Source of the DNA: a virus
DNA length: 40,057 bases
IMG/VR virus record: IMGVR_UViG_3300045141_000187
Location: 1-40,057 of that record
Reading direction: 5' to 3' (one strand)
Below are positions 9,325-17,455 of this stretch, piece by piece. Position 1 is the stretch's first letter; every line of letters begins with the position of its first letter. A program made the translations under genes and the position numbers. Below the pieces are notes generated by a model. The model worked only from the letters and a program-made list of their open reading frames with translations. It did no database searches and had not been told where the DNA came from.

Positions 9325-9528
9325 CTATCCGATCATCGTGACGATAGGGCCGCCGGCACGGATGGCGACGCTGGCCCAGTGTTCTAAAGAAACCAACGTA
9401 ACTATGGCCTGCTCGGGGCCGCCCACGACACTTGCCCAGTGCTCGATACTGATCTGCGTTGCCTGCGCGTTAGGATTAGTACGTAGCCAATGCTCCAGCG
9501 CGGCCTGGGTGAGGCGAGTGTCTGTCAT
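9325..9528 (-). CDS. Small protein with three EHW repeats
   Basis: 67 aa made of three spaced copies of a short motif: AALEHWLRT, ISIEHWASV and VSLEHWASV, each preceded by a beta-like TQI/VTL strand. Short repeat proteins of this build occur among phage tail genes, but no function is known to me. It overlaps the upstream gene by 4 nt (ATGA) and ends 4 nt before the next start, so it is firmly part of the fibre operon. Confidence 0.65.
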   Translation of the reverse strand: MTDTRLTQAALEHWLRTNPNAQATQISIEHWASVVGGPEQAIVTLVSLEHWASVAIRAGGPIVTMIG

Positions 9529-10574
9529 GCGACGGTCGTCGGCCCGATAGTCACATTGTTAACCGCAGCAGCGGTCCAGGCGGCTGACGTAGCCGGGTCG
9601 GTCAGGTCCATCCGCCACGCCCACAGGAAACCTGATGTGGTCAGCACCAGCGTAGGTGAGGCAACCGTGGTGCCGCCGCTCTTGATCTGCACCGCAGCGG
9701 TGCGTGTGCCTGCGTCTGACTTCTGCATGTAGCCGCGCGTGACGACAGCGAACGTGGTGACCGGTGTCGAGGCGATGCTGCCGATGTTGTAAAAGTCAGC
9801 ATCGCCAGGGTTGCTATCGAATACGTACGTGGTGAGACCATCCTGATGCGCCTCGCTGACCTGGCTGGTGTTGGTGGCGCCGCCGAGGCGAGAGAACTGC
9901 ACGCTGGCATCGCTCGCTGGCATGCGGGTGTAGCAGCGGATGTCGCCGAGCCAAGCAACGGATGATGCGTCCGAGCGCCAGAAGAGGTCGTCGAGCTGAT
10001 GAGCGCTCGCTCCAACATTTAGCGAGCCGATATACAGCCTGTTTGCATAGTTGTTCGTGCTACCGGCGCGTGTGTTGAGGTTGGTAGCGGAGGTGAAATC
10101 GTTTACGGTGTTGCCGTTCTTCCTGACATTCATATAGCCAGCAGTGCTTGAGATAAATACCTCTAACTCAAATGCATACCACGTGTTGGCGGCCGTCACT
10201 GCGCTAGTATAAGTCGCTATCGTGGAGCCAGCGGTCCCGCCCGAGGTCAGGAGGACTGCGCCATCGGAGCGAAATATGATGCTGCATTGTATGTTTGCGC
10301 CATCTGATAACTGAAAATACGTATAGTTCGTTGATCCAGCTAAACCGGAGGTCTGCCGAAACGCTACGACGATGTGATGAACCGCGTCGTTGGCGCTGCT
10401 GTTTTTGCCGTGAAAATAAGAGGCGGCAGCGGGGTATTGCAATGCCTGACTGCCGGCAAACCGACCAGCGACGAACGTCGGCAGCGTGCCGCTCACAATG
10501 TCCCAGTAGCCATTAGCCATATCGGCTGGCGCCGCGTACAGATCGAACGAGTCTGCGAAGTTCCAGGCGCACAT
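9525..10574 (-). CDS. Concanavalin A/LamG-like tail protein
   Basis: 349 aa. The first about 210 residues have the beta-sandwich pattern of phage LamG-like proteins: WNFADSFDLYAAPADMANGY at the start, TWYAFELEVFISSTAGYMNV in the middle and QLDDLFWRSDASSVAWLGDI toward the end of the domain. A second beta-rich part follows. Such domains bind sugars or act as fibre modules. It is coupled to the EHW-repeat gene by ATGA. Confidence 0.65.
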   Translation of the reverse strand: MCAWNFADSFDLYAAPADMANGYWDIVSGTLPTFVAGRFAGSQALQYPAAASYFHGKNSSANDAVHHIVVAFRQTSGLAGSTNYTYFQLSDGANIQCSIIFRSDGAVLLTSGGTAGSTIATYTSAVTAANTWYAFELEVFISSTAGYMNVRKNGNTVNDFTSATNLNTRAGSTNNYANRLYIGSLNVGASAHQLDDLFWRSDASSVAWLGDIRCYTRMPASDASVQFSRLGGATNTSQVSEAHQDGLTTYVFDSNPGDADFYNIGSIASTPVTTFAVVTRGYMQKSDAGTRTAAVQIKSGGTTVASPTLVLTTSGFLWAWRMDLTDPATSAAWTAAAVNNVTIGPTTVA

Positions 10575-10577
10575 CGC

Positions 10578-11162
10578 TCAGCTCCAGGTCACGGCGAGCG
10601 ACAGCACCGCATCGGTCGGGCTGCCGGTCGCTGCTGTGATCACCGCCGTGATACGCTGGCCTGCCGTGAAGGTGTTCGCCGCGGTGGCTGTCGCAGTCGC
10701 TGGCGTCGCGCTGCTCACGGATATGGCTGACAGCCCGGTCACGTTCGTGCCGTTGATCTGGATCGCGACGCTGAAGCTGCCATTGCCGGTGAAGTAGGTC
10801 AGTGCGTTGATGGTGCCAGCATATGGCGCGTCATAGGCCAGCCAGACGGTGTCGTTGGCAACGATGGCGCCGGTCACCCATTGGGCTTGCAGGCGCGCGG
10901 TGTTGCGCGATGTGGCTGGTGTGCCGGGAACGCCCTGCGGACCTTGTGGGCCAGTGGCGCCAGCCGTGCCGGTTGCCCCTGTGGGACCAGTGGGACCAGT
11001 AGGCCCTGGAGGCCCTGGAGGCCCGCGCCATCCGTCGCCCGTGGGATCGCATGGCACGTCTGGCGGCTGCGGGTTGCCGATGAACGAGGGGCCGCCGGGC
11101 ACGCTCGACGACGGCGTTCCTGCGAACGAAGGCCCGCCTGGTATGGTCACGCCATCAGGCAT
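10578..11162 (-). CDS. Collagen-like fibre protein with C-terminal beta domain
   Basis: 194 aa. Two near copies of PGGPSF-type text open the protein, then a Gly-X-Y collagen-like stalk at about residues 46-80 (GPPGPPGPTGPTGPTG and GPQGPQGVPG), then a Thr/Ala-rich beta domain ending AVLSLAVTWS. The design is a trimeric stalk with a globular tip, common in phage fibres. It is 3 nt upstream of the LamG-like gene. Confidence 0.7.
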   Translation of the reverse strand: MPDGVTIPGGPSFAGTPSSSVPGGPSFIGNPQPPDVPCDPTGDGWRGPPGPPGPTGPTGPTGATGTAGATGPQGPQGVPGTPATSRNTARLQAQWVTGAIVANDTVWLAYDAPYAGTINALTYFTGNGSFSVAIQINGTNVTGLSAISVSSATPATATATAANTFTAGQRITAVITAATGSPTDAVLSLAVTWS

Positions 11163-11214
11163 TGCCTGTGTTCCTCGCGTTCAATCGGAAGAAGAATGAA
11201 GCTCACAGGGTCGG

Positions 11215-12336
11215 TCAGACACCTGCAACGGCAGCCCACGTTCCACCACCGCGACTGACATAGAGCGTGGCTCCGACTGCGCCGCCGACCCGTGAGTAGA
11301 GCGACCCGACCGGCGCGGTCGCTGCGGGTGCGGCGCTGCCGGTAGTCCAAGTGGGGCCAGTACCGCCACCGATCTGTAGCTGTCCAGTAGCTGAGCTGTT
11401 ACCGAAGCTGTCTACCGTGAACAGATTGGCTTCTGTTGTCGATGCGACAACGCTGAACGTTGGTCCTGCTTTGAACACTACGCCCAACCCAGGCCCGGTC
11501 GTGTCCGCGCGGATAAACCCTGACTGCACATTGCTGCCGTCATAGGTCCACTGGATTTCACCGAGGCGCGGCAGTTGTATCGCCCGCATATGCCCGTTGC
11601 CATCAGCAACCAGCGCGTTGTAGCCGAACACGATCCCTTTGGACCATGTTGAGCCATTCGACACGATACCAAACGCCGCACTCGCCGGATTAACTGTCAG
11701 TCCTGCCGCATGCGCCTCCGATCCCGATGACAGCCACAGCCCCGTAGTAAAACCAGCCGCGCCAGTCTGATACGGATTGCACTCGACAGTCGTGCCAAGA
11801 TTGCCCATCGAGAACTCGGCACCAATGGTCTGCTGTGTGGTTCCAGCCATACGCCGATTAGAAGCATAGAAGCCCCAGGTCGCTCCTGCGGTTGCCGATG
11901 TGCTGTCCGATACCGCATAGGCGGCGAACGCGATATTTGCCGTGTTCGCAATCGCCAGATGATCCGACGAACGGACAGCCGCGACCACGCCAAGAGAGTT
12001 CTGCCCGGCCGGCGGATAGAACGCCGACAACGAGATCGTGTCGTAGTATGACATATAGCCAAGGTCAGACAGCCCGACCCAGGTGCGGGCTGCGCCACTT
12101 GCGCGCATCCCCGGATAAGCGATGCCAGCGAACAATCCAGTATCCGCGTCGAACGTCTGCGTCACATGCACGTCGCCCGACACAGCGCCGCCTGCAAGCG
12201 GCAGGAACGGGCCACCCTCAGCAATTGGCCCTGGTATGCCCTGCGGCCCAGGTGGGCCTGGCGGCCCAACCCATTCCGACGGATCGGGCGGGCCGGATGA
12301 CGTTGCATAATCGGAATAGTGGAGCTTGTATGCCAT
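11215..12336 (-). CDS. Tail fibre protein with collagen-like neck
   Basis: 373 aa. The N-terminus (MAYKLHYSDYATSSG) is followed by a short collagen-like piece, GPPGPPGPQGIPGP, then a long fibre of beta-rich repeats typical of phage fibre heads (SFGNSSATGQLQIGGGTGP). The C-terminal LYSRVGGAVGATLYVSRGG resembles the end of other phage fibres. The stop and start are joined by TGATG to the gene before it. Probable receptor-binding fibre. Confidence 0.7.
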   Translation of the reverse strand: MAYKLHYSDYATSSGPPDPSEWVGPPGPPGPQGIPGPIAEGGPFLPLAGGAVSGDVHVTQTFDADTGLFAGIAYPGMRASGAARTWVGLSDLGYMSYYDTISLSAFYPPAGQNSLGVVAAVRSSDHLAIANTANIAFAAYAVSDSTSATAGATWGFYASNRRMAGTTQQTIGAEFSMGNLGTTVECNPYQTGAAGFTTGLWLSSGSEAHAAGLTVNPASAAFGIVSNGSTWSKGIVFGYNALVADGNGHMRAIQLPRLGEIQWTYDGSNVQSGFIRADTTGPGLGVVFKAGPTFSVVASTTEANLFTVDSFGNSSATGQLQIGGGTGPTWTTGSAAPAATAPVGSLYSRVGGAVGATLYVSRGGGTWAAVAGV

Positions 12337-13652
12337 CAGGTAGTCACCTGCTGCAACTCGGCGTTGGACAGGGCGCGCGGCCAGTAGCGGACACGGCGCA
12401 CCCAGCCGTTGAGGTATGCCGTCGCGCCGCTGTAATCATTACCGATCGCCAGCGTCGTCAGTCCCGCCGGCATCCCGACTGCGTAGGATACCGTGGCGGC
12501 ACCGTTCAGCGAGCCAGTGCCTGTCGTGCCATTCCACGCCGCGGCGATCTTGGCGACAGCATTCGCGGTGGTGGCCCCAAGCGATGCCGAGGCTGTCGTG
12601 GTTGCCGCAATGGACGTTCCAAATACCGCCGTGGCCGCGCTGACGACCTGCGCGCGTAGCATCAGCCGGTTACTGGCCGTGCCGTCCGACAGCGCGCACG
12701 CATCGCGCACCAATGCCGCAGACGGGTTGGGGCTTTGCGCCACCATGAAGTCGGCGGACAGCGTGCTGGTGCTTGCATTGAACCATGCAGCGGTTGGCAT
12801 TGTGGCTGTATCAGCCGCTCGCGTCACACTTGCTGCTGTCGTCGGGACGTAGCTCGTCGGGATGGCCCCGGCCTCGAACTGGGCGCCCCAAACATAGATT
12901 GTCTGTGCTGATGTGCTGGCCTGCCCACCGTCACGCAGATCGGTGCCGATCTGGACATAGCCGCTCCCTGCCGGGAGTGCTGATGCCGACGTGACCACGA
13001 ACCGCTGCCATGCAGTTGTTAGAGTCACGCGCAACCTGGACGCAGTAGTCGGTATATAGAGGTAGGTCTGCTCTCCACCTGCAGCACCTCTCAGCCACAC
13101 GCTGAATGTATATACGACAGCCGTCACTGTCATGATGTTGTAGACGACGCTGTAATTGCTTGCGACTGACACGGCAGGAAACACGATACGAGCTGCGGTC
13201 AGCGTCCCATCCGGCGCCGTGATCTGGTTCGCGGTGACGACTGGAGCAGCGACAACGCTGGCCTCCTTGGTCCACGTTGCGTTGCTCATGTCTCCGCTAT
13301 TAAGCGCGATATTGGTACGCGCCTCCTCGATCAGCAGCCCGCGCAGCGCATGCGTCACCGGGTCATAGTCCCAGCGTGGCGCGTTCGTGGCCGCGGTCTG
13401 CAGCGTGCCGGTGCTGTCGAAATACGTCGCTGTGCTGGCGCGGGTGAAGGTGACGCCTGCCGGCATCGATCCTGGCACCATGAACGACAGATCGAGCGTG
13501 ACGCCAGGCGGCGCGGTAATCCGCACGCCGCCCCAGCACGCATCCACCGATGGCGTATCGGTGACACATTGGCTTTTTGCTCTTCGCGGCAGCAAAAGCG
13601 TTGATGCAACGGCAGCAAGCGTGTATCCGACGAGACGCCGCCGGTCCTGCAA
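12336..13652 (-). CDS. LamG-domain tail fibre, probably displaced from its original start by a homing endonuclease gene
   Basis: The N-terminal module reads FTRASTATYFDSTGTLQTAA then RWDYDPVTHALRGLLIEEAR, widespread in phage fibres. The C-terminus NGWVRRVRYWPRALSNAELQ is a LamG-type ending. A hydrophobic start (VGYTLAAVASTLLLPRRAKS) looks like a signal peptide. No ATG lies at the right place; TTG at 13652 is my guess and has no good Shine-Dalgarno. The upstream gene ends TGA overlapping an ATG at 14242, followed by CGC and then TAA, which marks the likely original start, now separated from this body by the HNH gene. The gene may be weakly expressed or broken. Confidence 0.65.
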   Translation of the reverse strand: MQDRRRLVGYTLAAVASTLLLPRRAKSQCVTDTPSVDACWGGVRITAPPGVTLDLSFMVPGSMPAGVTFTRASTATYFDSTGTLQTAATNAPRWDYDPVTHALRGLLIEEARTNIALNSGDMSNATWTKEASVVAAPVVTANQITAPDGTLTAARIVFPAVSVASNYSVVYNIMTVTAVVYTFSVWLRGAAGGEQTYLYIPTTASRLRVTLTTAWQRFVVTSASALPAGSGYVQIGTDLRDGGQASTSAQTIYVWGAQFEAGAIPTSYVPTTAASVTRAADTATMPTAAWFNASTSTLSADFMVAQSPNPSAALVRDACALSDGTASNRLMLRAQVVSAATAVFGTSIAATTTASASLGATTANAVAKIAAAWNGTTGTGSLNGAATVSYAVGMPAGLTTLAIGNDYSGATAYLNGWVRRVRYWPRALSNAELQQVTT

Positions 13653-13697
13653 GACCGGTCGGCGCCGCTGGCCATCGATCCTGTAAGGAGGACGCAA

Positions 13698-14237
13698 ATG
13701 GTTAAACGCACCCTGCCAGATCAAACCTACCTCCGCGAGTGCTTTGACTATGACCCAATCACGGGAACGCTTTATTGGCGCGAACGACCGCGTTCGCACT
13801 TTCGCAGAGAGCAGGAATGGAAGGGGTGGAACAAAAGAAACACCGGAAAGATCGCTGGATTTCCGCGTCCTGACGGTTACAGGTGCATCACCATTGGCAA
13901 CAAACAGTACATTGTCCACCTCATAATCTGGGTGCTTGTTTTGGGTTGCCCTCCAAAACACTATATTGACCATAAGAACCGAGAGAGAACCGATAATTCG
14001 TGGAGCAACCTCAGAGAGGCGACCCCATCTCAAAATCAAAGGAACAACAGGTGCGTAGGTCCATCTGGCCTTAAGGGTGCCAGCTTCCACAAGAACAATA
14101 CATTCCGAGCGATGATAAGGATCGGCCCCAAGATGAGGCATCTTGGCATATTTGCGACCGCTGAAGAGGCGCATGCGGCGTATTGCGCTGCCGCAAGGAC
14201 CCTCTGCGGAGAGTTCTGGTATGACGGTCATAGTTAG
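13698..14237 (+). CDS. HNH homing endonuclease with AP2 DNA-binding domain
   Basis: 179 aa on the strand opposite to the surrounding tail genes. The HNH_3-type core is around residues 65-115: GYRCITIGNKQYIVH, then IDHKNRERTDNSWSNLREAT with the usual His and Asn residues. An AP2 domain follows (GLKGASFHKNNTFRAMIRI through LGIFATAEEAHAAY). The start has an AAGGAGG 7 nt upstream. Codons are visibly richer in A and T than in neighbours, as expected of a recently arrived selfish gene. It sits exactly where a tail gene should begin. Function: cuts a DNA target in unoccupied alleles to spread itself. Confidence 0.9.
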   Translation: MVKRTLPDQTYLRECFDYDPITGTLYWRERPRSHFRREQEWKGWNKRNTGKIAGFPRPDGYRCITIGNKQYIVHLIIWVLVLGCPPKHYIDHKNRERTDNSWSNLREATPSQNQRNNRCVGPSGLKGASFHKNNTFRAMIRIGPKMRHLGIFATAEEAHAAYCAAARTLCGEFWYDGHS

Positions 14238-14241
14238 CGCA

Positions 14242-14574
14242 TCACCACTCGCGCGCCGCAAACGCCTGCGCTGTGGTGGCGCCGATGATCGAATACGCCT
14301 GTCCCGAGGCTGGGCTCATGCAGAGGAACTGCGACCCGGCCGGGATCAGGATCGACGGTGGCCCAGCAATCGCCGTTGCTGTCTCCGACACCCACAGGCT
14401 GCCGGTCGACTGGTTCTGGATCACACAGCCGTGGCGGCCGCTCCACGCCGGTAGGGCCACCTGGGCCGTGCCCCCCGTGGTGATGGTGCCGCTGCGGTCG
14501 GCGTAGCTCAGGGCCTGCGGGAGCGCCGCGGCTGGCCACAGCAGCAGCACGGATAGGATCGAGACGCGGATCAT
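14242..14574 (-). CDS. Small secreted-type tail-module protein
   Basis: 110 aa, family unknown. Residues 1-20 form a clear signal peptide (MIRVSILSVLLLWPAAALPQ), followed by a compact beta-rich domain with GRHGCVIQNQSTGSLWVSE. An AGGAG 8 nt upstream sets the start. The stop (TGA at 14244-14242) overlaps an ATG that has lost its gene, the likely insertion point of the endonuclease. Its place among fibre genes suggests a virion-associated or periplasmic accessory role. Confidence 0.7.
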   Translation of the reverse strand: MIRVSILSVLLLWPAAALPQALSYADRSGTITTGGTAQVALPAWSGRHGCVIQNQSTGSLWVSETATAIAGPPSILIPAGSQFLCMSPASGQAYSIIGATTAQAFAAREW

Positions 14575-14596
14575 GGTGCCGCTCCTGGTTGAGATG

Positions 14597-15544
14597 TCAG
14601 AAATACGCGGTCGACACGGTCTCGCCGCTGCTGGGCAATGCCACATAGCGGTAGATCGCCACCATTGCGTCGCGCGTGTCGTTCGGGTCGGTATCCGTCC
14701 CGAACAATGGGGCCAAAGCGTCCGCTGCGAGTGTAGCATAGCTGTCGGCCAGAGGCGCTGGGATGTCCAGTGATGTCCATCGAGCGATGCCGCGCATCAC
14801 CAGGTCGTCGTGGACCGCCTGCACTGCCTGCTGCGCGTTGGTGTCGGCCGACAGCACCATGGCACCCTTGCGCACGCGCGCCTCGAGCGCCGGGATGATC
14901 GCCGGATCGATCTGCTTGCCGAGGCTGACCCCTGCGTTGGCCACCGTCAGCTTGGTGTATTCCATGACGAACGCGCGCGGCACGGCATCGCCGCTCCACC
15001 ACACGACGCCCTGCGCATCAAGCGCGGCGTGAACGCTCGATACCTTGTCCAGCATGAACGGCATGTCGGCATTCAGCACCGTGACGCCGGCACGGATACG
15101 CCCCTCCAGCAGCGCCACAATCGCCGGATCGATCGCCTTGCCGAAGGACGACCCCGCCATCGCCGCGGTGAGCTTCACGTACTCCTCGGTGAACGCGCGC
15201 GGGATGGTGCTGAGCGTCCACGTTGCGATGCCCTGCGCGACCAGCGAGCCATGCACGCTCGACGCCTTGTCGAACGTGAGCGCCTGATCGGAGGGGATCG
15301 GCGTTTCGTCCGAGGCGATGACACCCAACTCGACCAGCGCCGCCGTGGCGATCGTCGCCTGCGGCACTGTCTCGGTGGCTGGCGTGCCGTCCGAGTTCAG
15401 CACGCCCAGCTCGACAAGGGCCGCAGTGGCAATCGTAGCTACGGGCACCATCTCGGTGAGCGTCGGGCTGTCATCAACCGGGACGACCCGCACGCCAAGG
15501 CGCCGGAGAGCCTTCTGCGCAATCGTCCCGATCGATGTCGTCAT
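14597..15544 (-). CDS. gp4-like head-tail connector candidate with three repeated modules
   Basis: 315 aa. It starts with ALRRLGVRVV, then two copies of ATIATAALVELGV (about residues 36-48 and 63-75). Three modules of about 70 residues follow (roughly 91-160, 164-234, 238-303), each with a VH..L..(Q/R)G(I/V) helix, an (I/V)P.A(F/L)...Y helix and a DPAI..L-like segment. The last module resembles the helical core of tail accessory (P22 gp4-like) or neck proteins. Its place between capsid and fibre genes fits. The gp4 comparison is tentative. Confidence 0.6.
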   Translation of the reverse strand: MTTSIGTIAQKALRRLGVRVVPVDDSPTLTEMVPVATIATAALVELGVLNSDGTPATETVPQATIATAALVELGVIASDETPIPSDQALTFDKASSVHGSLVAQGIATWTLSTIPRAFTEEYVKLTAAMAGSSFGKAIDPAIVALLEGRIRAGVTVLNADMPFMLDKVSSVHAALDAQGVVWWSGDAVPRAFVMEYTKLTVANAGVSLGKQIDPAIIPALEARVRKGAMVLSADTNAQQAVQAVHDDLVMRGIARWTSLDIPAPLADSYATLAADALAPLFGTDTDPNDTRDAMVAIYRYVALPSSGETVSTAYF

Positions 15545-15547
15545 GTC

Positions 15548-16087
15548 CTACGCCACCACCACGGCATTGCTCGGCGGCGCTGTGGTAGAGCCGTGCGCGT
15601 TCTCGGCGGTGACGACGCAGGTTGCACTGTGGCCGGTGTCGGCTGAGGTGACAGGCAGCGTGGCGCCATCGCCGGGGATGTCTGTGCCGTCCATCTTCCA
15701 CTGATAGGCATAGGCAGTCGGCTCGCCCGTCCAATTCCCCATGGTGCAACGCAATTCGCTGCCAGCCTGGTCGACGAACGGCACATCGACGTTCACCGGA
15801 GGCCCTGACGCCGTGCCGCCATTTCCGTTGGCGGGGGGCGGCACGTCGACCTCGGCACCCGGGTCAGCCGGATCAACGCCAAGCTCCACGTATCCCGCAT
15901 CGCGCAGCATCGTGTTGTGCTCAATGTTGTCGTAGACGCCGCGCGCCCCGGCCGATGCGGCGCTGTCGGGCGGCAGCACCACCGTGGCGCCCTGGATGCC
16001 GGCGATCTGTTCCTCGGTCGGCGGCTCGATACCGGCTTCAGCCGCAGCCGCAGTGATGGACGCCGACACGGTCGGTTTGTTAGGCAT
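15548..16087 (-). CDS. Ig-like-domain capsid decoration protein candidate
   Basis: 179 aa. The C-terminal about 75 residues form a bacterial Ig-like fold: MGNWTGEPTAYAYQWKMDG, then DTGHSATCVVTAENAHGS, the pattern of Ig-like modules on phage head decoration proteins. The N-terminal part is Ala- and Pro-rich with EEQIAGIQGATVVLPPDSAA. It lies just after the major capsid gene in transcription order, a usual position for decoration or head-fibre proteins. An AGGAG is 7 nt before the start. Confidence 0.65.
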   Translation of the reverse strand: MPNKPTVSASITAAAAEAGIEPPTEEQIAGIQGATVVLPPDSAASAGARGVYDNIEHNTMLRDAGYVELGVDPADPGAEVDVPPPANGNGGTASGPPVNVDVPFVDQAGSELRCTMGNWTGEPTAYAYQWKMDGTDIPGDGATLPVTSADTGHSATCVVTAENAHGSTTAPPSNAVVVA

Positions 16088-16109
16088 GGAATGTCTCCTG
16101 TGAGAACAG

Positions 16110-16134
16110 CAGGAGGCACGTTGAGCGCCTCCTG
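16110..16134 (-). other. Strong hairpin between capsid and decoration genes
   Basis: Perfect 8-bp inverted repeat CAGGAGGC / GCCTCCTG with a 9-nt loop, in the 63-nt gap after the major capsid gene. No T-run follows on the transcribed strand, so it is not a textbook terminator. It could protect or process the capsid mRNA. Confidence 0.6.
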
Positions 16135-16150
16135 TCGTAGCTACAAACGG

Positions 16151-17266
16151 CTATGCGTCAGCGACCGCAGCACTCCACACGGTCATGACGCCATTATCGA
16201 CTGGCTTCGTCGTGTCCACCGTTGGATCAGTGCCGAAACGCAGCTTGGCCACGCCACGGATTTCCTCAACGCCAACACCGTTCATAAAACCATAATCGCG
16301 GGTGTTGGTTATCACCTTGGTTCTTTGCGCCCACGCGATGCCGAGAGCCTGTGCGCCGCAGAGGTAGGACGCGCCGCAGTCGATCGTTGAACCGCCTGGA
16401 TCACCAGTATGGAGTACTGGTAGTTCGGGTATTTCTCTCACAATAACCCCATCGTAAATAAGATCACCAGCCGTGAACAACGGATTGTCGCTGCCCCGGT
16501 TCCAGGCGTATTGCAGCGCGTTGATGATCACCGGATCGAGCATCAGGTCACGAAACACGAGGGACGGCACGAACATCACGTACCATTCCTCGTCATTACT
16601 TATCCGGATGGGTCGGATTTTCGGTACCGCAGTCCTGGCGAGCCGCTTTGCGAGGGTGATCTGCGCGGCGGTCATCTTGTCCGCGGTATTGTCGACAGTC
16701 GCCAATGCAGTTGCATATACACCGCTGACCGCGTTGGCCTTGGAGATCCCGAACAGCACCCGGTCGGCGTTGTTCACCATCCAGGTGTTGCGCTGGGCTG
16801 CGGATGCTGCCGCGTAGGTGAGTTGCACGTTGCCGTCTGCTGTGATCGCGCCAAGGCTGCTGATGATGTCCGTCCGGAGCTTATTCGCCGCCCAGTTCTT
16901 CAGGACGCTCCTGCCGGCTTGCAGCAGGTCGATCACCGACTTCTGTTCGTCCCAGTCTGACACCGCGACGGCATGGCGAATGACGCTGACCACGACGTTC
17001 AGGCTGCGAGCGTTGAGGATTTCCTCATTGCCCTCCAGGACCGTATTTCCAGAGACCCCGGCTCCGACCAGATTTCTGACCGTTGGGAAGACGACAGTAT
17101 CGCCGGGTTTGCGCGTAAGATCCGTTTGTAATTGGATCATCGCATCCATTGTGGTGCCGAAATACGGTGTGAACTGGTTTTCTCGGAGGAACTCTACCCA
17201 GAAGTCACTTTGCCATTGTATTGGGGTTAAGCCCGGTCTTGCCGGGGTTAGGATCATGTCAGCCAT
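16151..17266 (-). CDS. N4-gp56-type major capsid protein
   Basis: 371 aa, usual length for this family. Diagnostic stretches: KPGDTVVFPTVRNLVGAGVS followed by GNTVLEGNEEILN, then VIRHAVAVSDWDEQKSV and DLLQAGRSVLKNWAANKLRT. These are the conserved N-terminal blocks of the N4-gp56/DUF4043 capsid family. The protein forms the icosahedral shell. It follows the scaffold gene across a hairpin-rich 189-nt gap. The start ATG has only a weak ribosome site, so a structured leader may matter. Confidence 0.88.
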   Translation of the reverse strand: MADMILTPARPGLTPIQWQSDFWVEFLRENQFTPYFGTTMDAMIQLQTDLTRKPGDTVVFPTVRNLVGAGVSGNTVLEGNEEILNARSLNVVVSVIRHAVAVSDWDEQKSVIDLLQAGRSVLKNWAANKLRTDIISSLGAITADGNVQLTYAAASAAQRNTWMVNNADRVLFGISKANAVSGVYATALATVDNTADKMTAAQITLAKRLARTAVPKIRPIRISNDEEWYVMFVPSLVFRDLMLDPVIINALQYAWNRGSDNPLFTAGDLIYDGVIVREIPELPVLHTGDPGGSTIDCGASYLCGAQALGIAWAQRTKVITNTRDYGFMNGVGVEEIRGVAKLRFGTDPTVDTTKPVDNGVMTVWSAAVADA

Positions 17267-17296
17267 TGTTTGGGGTTCCGCATTGGGATTGCGGCC

Positions 17297-17447
17297 CGCT
17301 TCGACGACCCGGACTCGATAGGTCGAACCGCCCGCTTGTTACGACCCGGCTACGGTCGGACACCCGTTCAGTTCACCCGGCGACGGTTAGCCCCACTTCG
17401 ACGACCTGGGACTGGTCGAAACGCCCGATTGACCCCGGCTACGGGTT
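17297..17447 (-). repeat. Tandem imperfect hairpins between scaffold and capsid genes
   Basis: The 189-nt gap (17267-17455) holds a twice-repeated pattern. TTCGAC...GTCGAA arms occur at 17300-17327 and 17397-17420. Between and after them are stems closing on the same loop CGGCTAC: CGACC/GGTCG at 17342-17358 and ACCC/GGGT at 17432-17446. The text CGCCCG follows both large hairpins. No coding sequence is seen. It lies in the leader of the most highly expressed phage gene and may stabilise or process the mRNA. Confidence 0.6.
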
Positions 17448-17455
17448 AGGCACGG

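Noticed and set aside
13652-14244. A self-splicing intron carrying the HNH-AP2 gene
   Set aside because: The endonuclease reads opposite to the tail gene and fills nearly the whole insert, leaving no space for an intron core.
1-14600. A diversity-generating retroelement in the fibre region
   Set aside because: No reverse transcriptase gene and no template/variable repeat pair were seen.
16110-16134. The 8-bp hairpin as an intrinsic terminator of the capsid gene
   Set aside because: No T-run follows on the transcribed strand, and downstream genes are closely spaced in the same direction.
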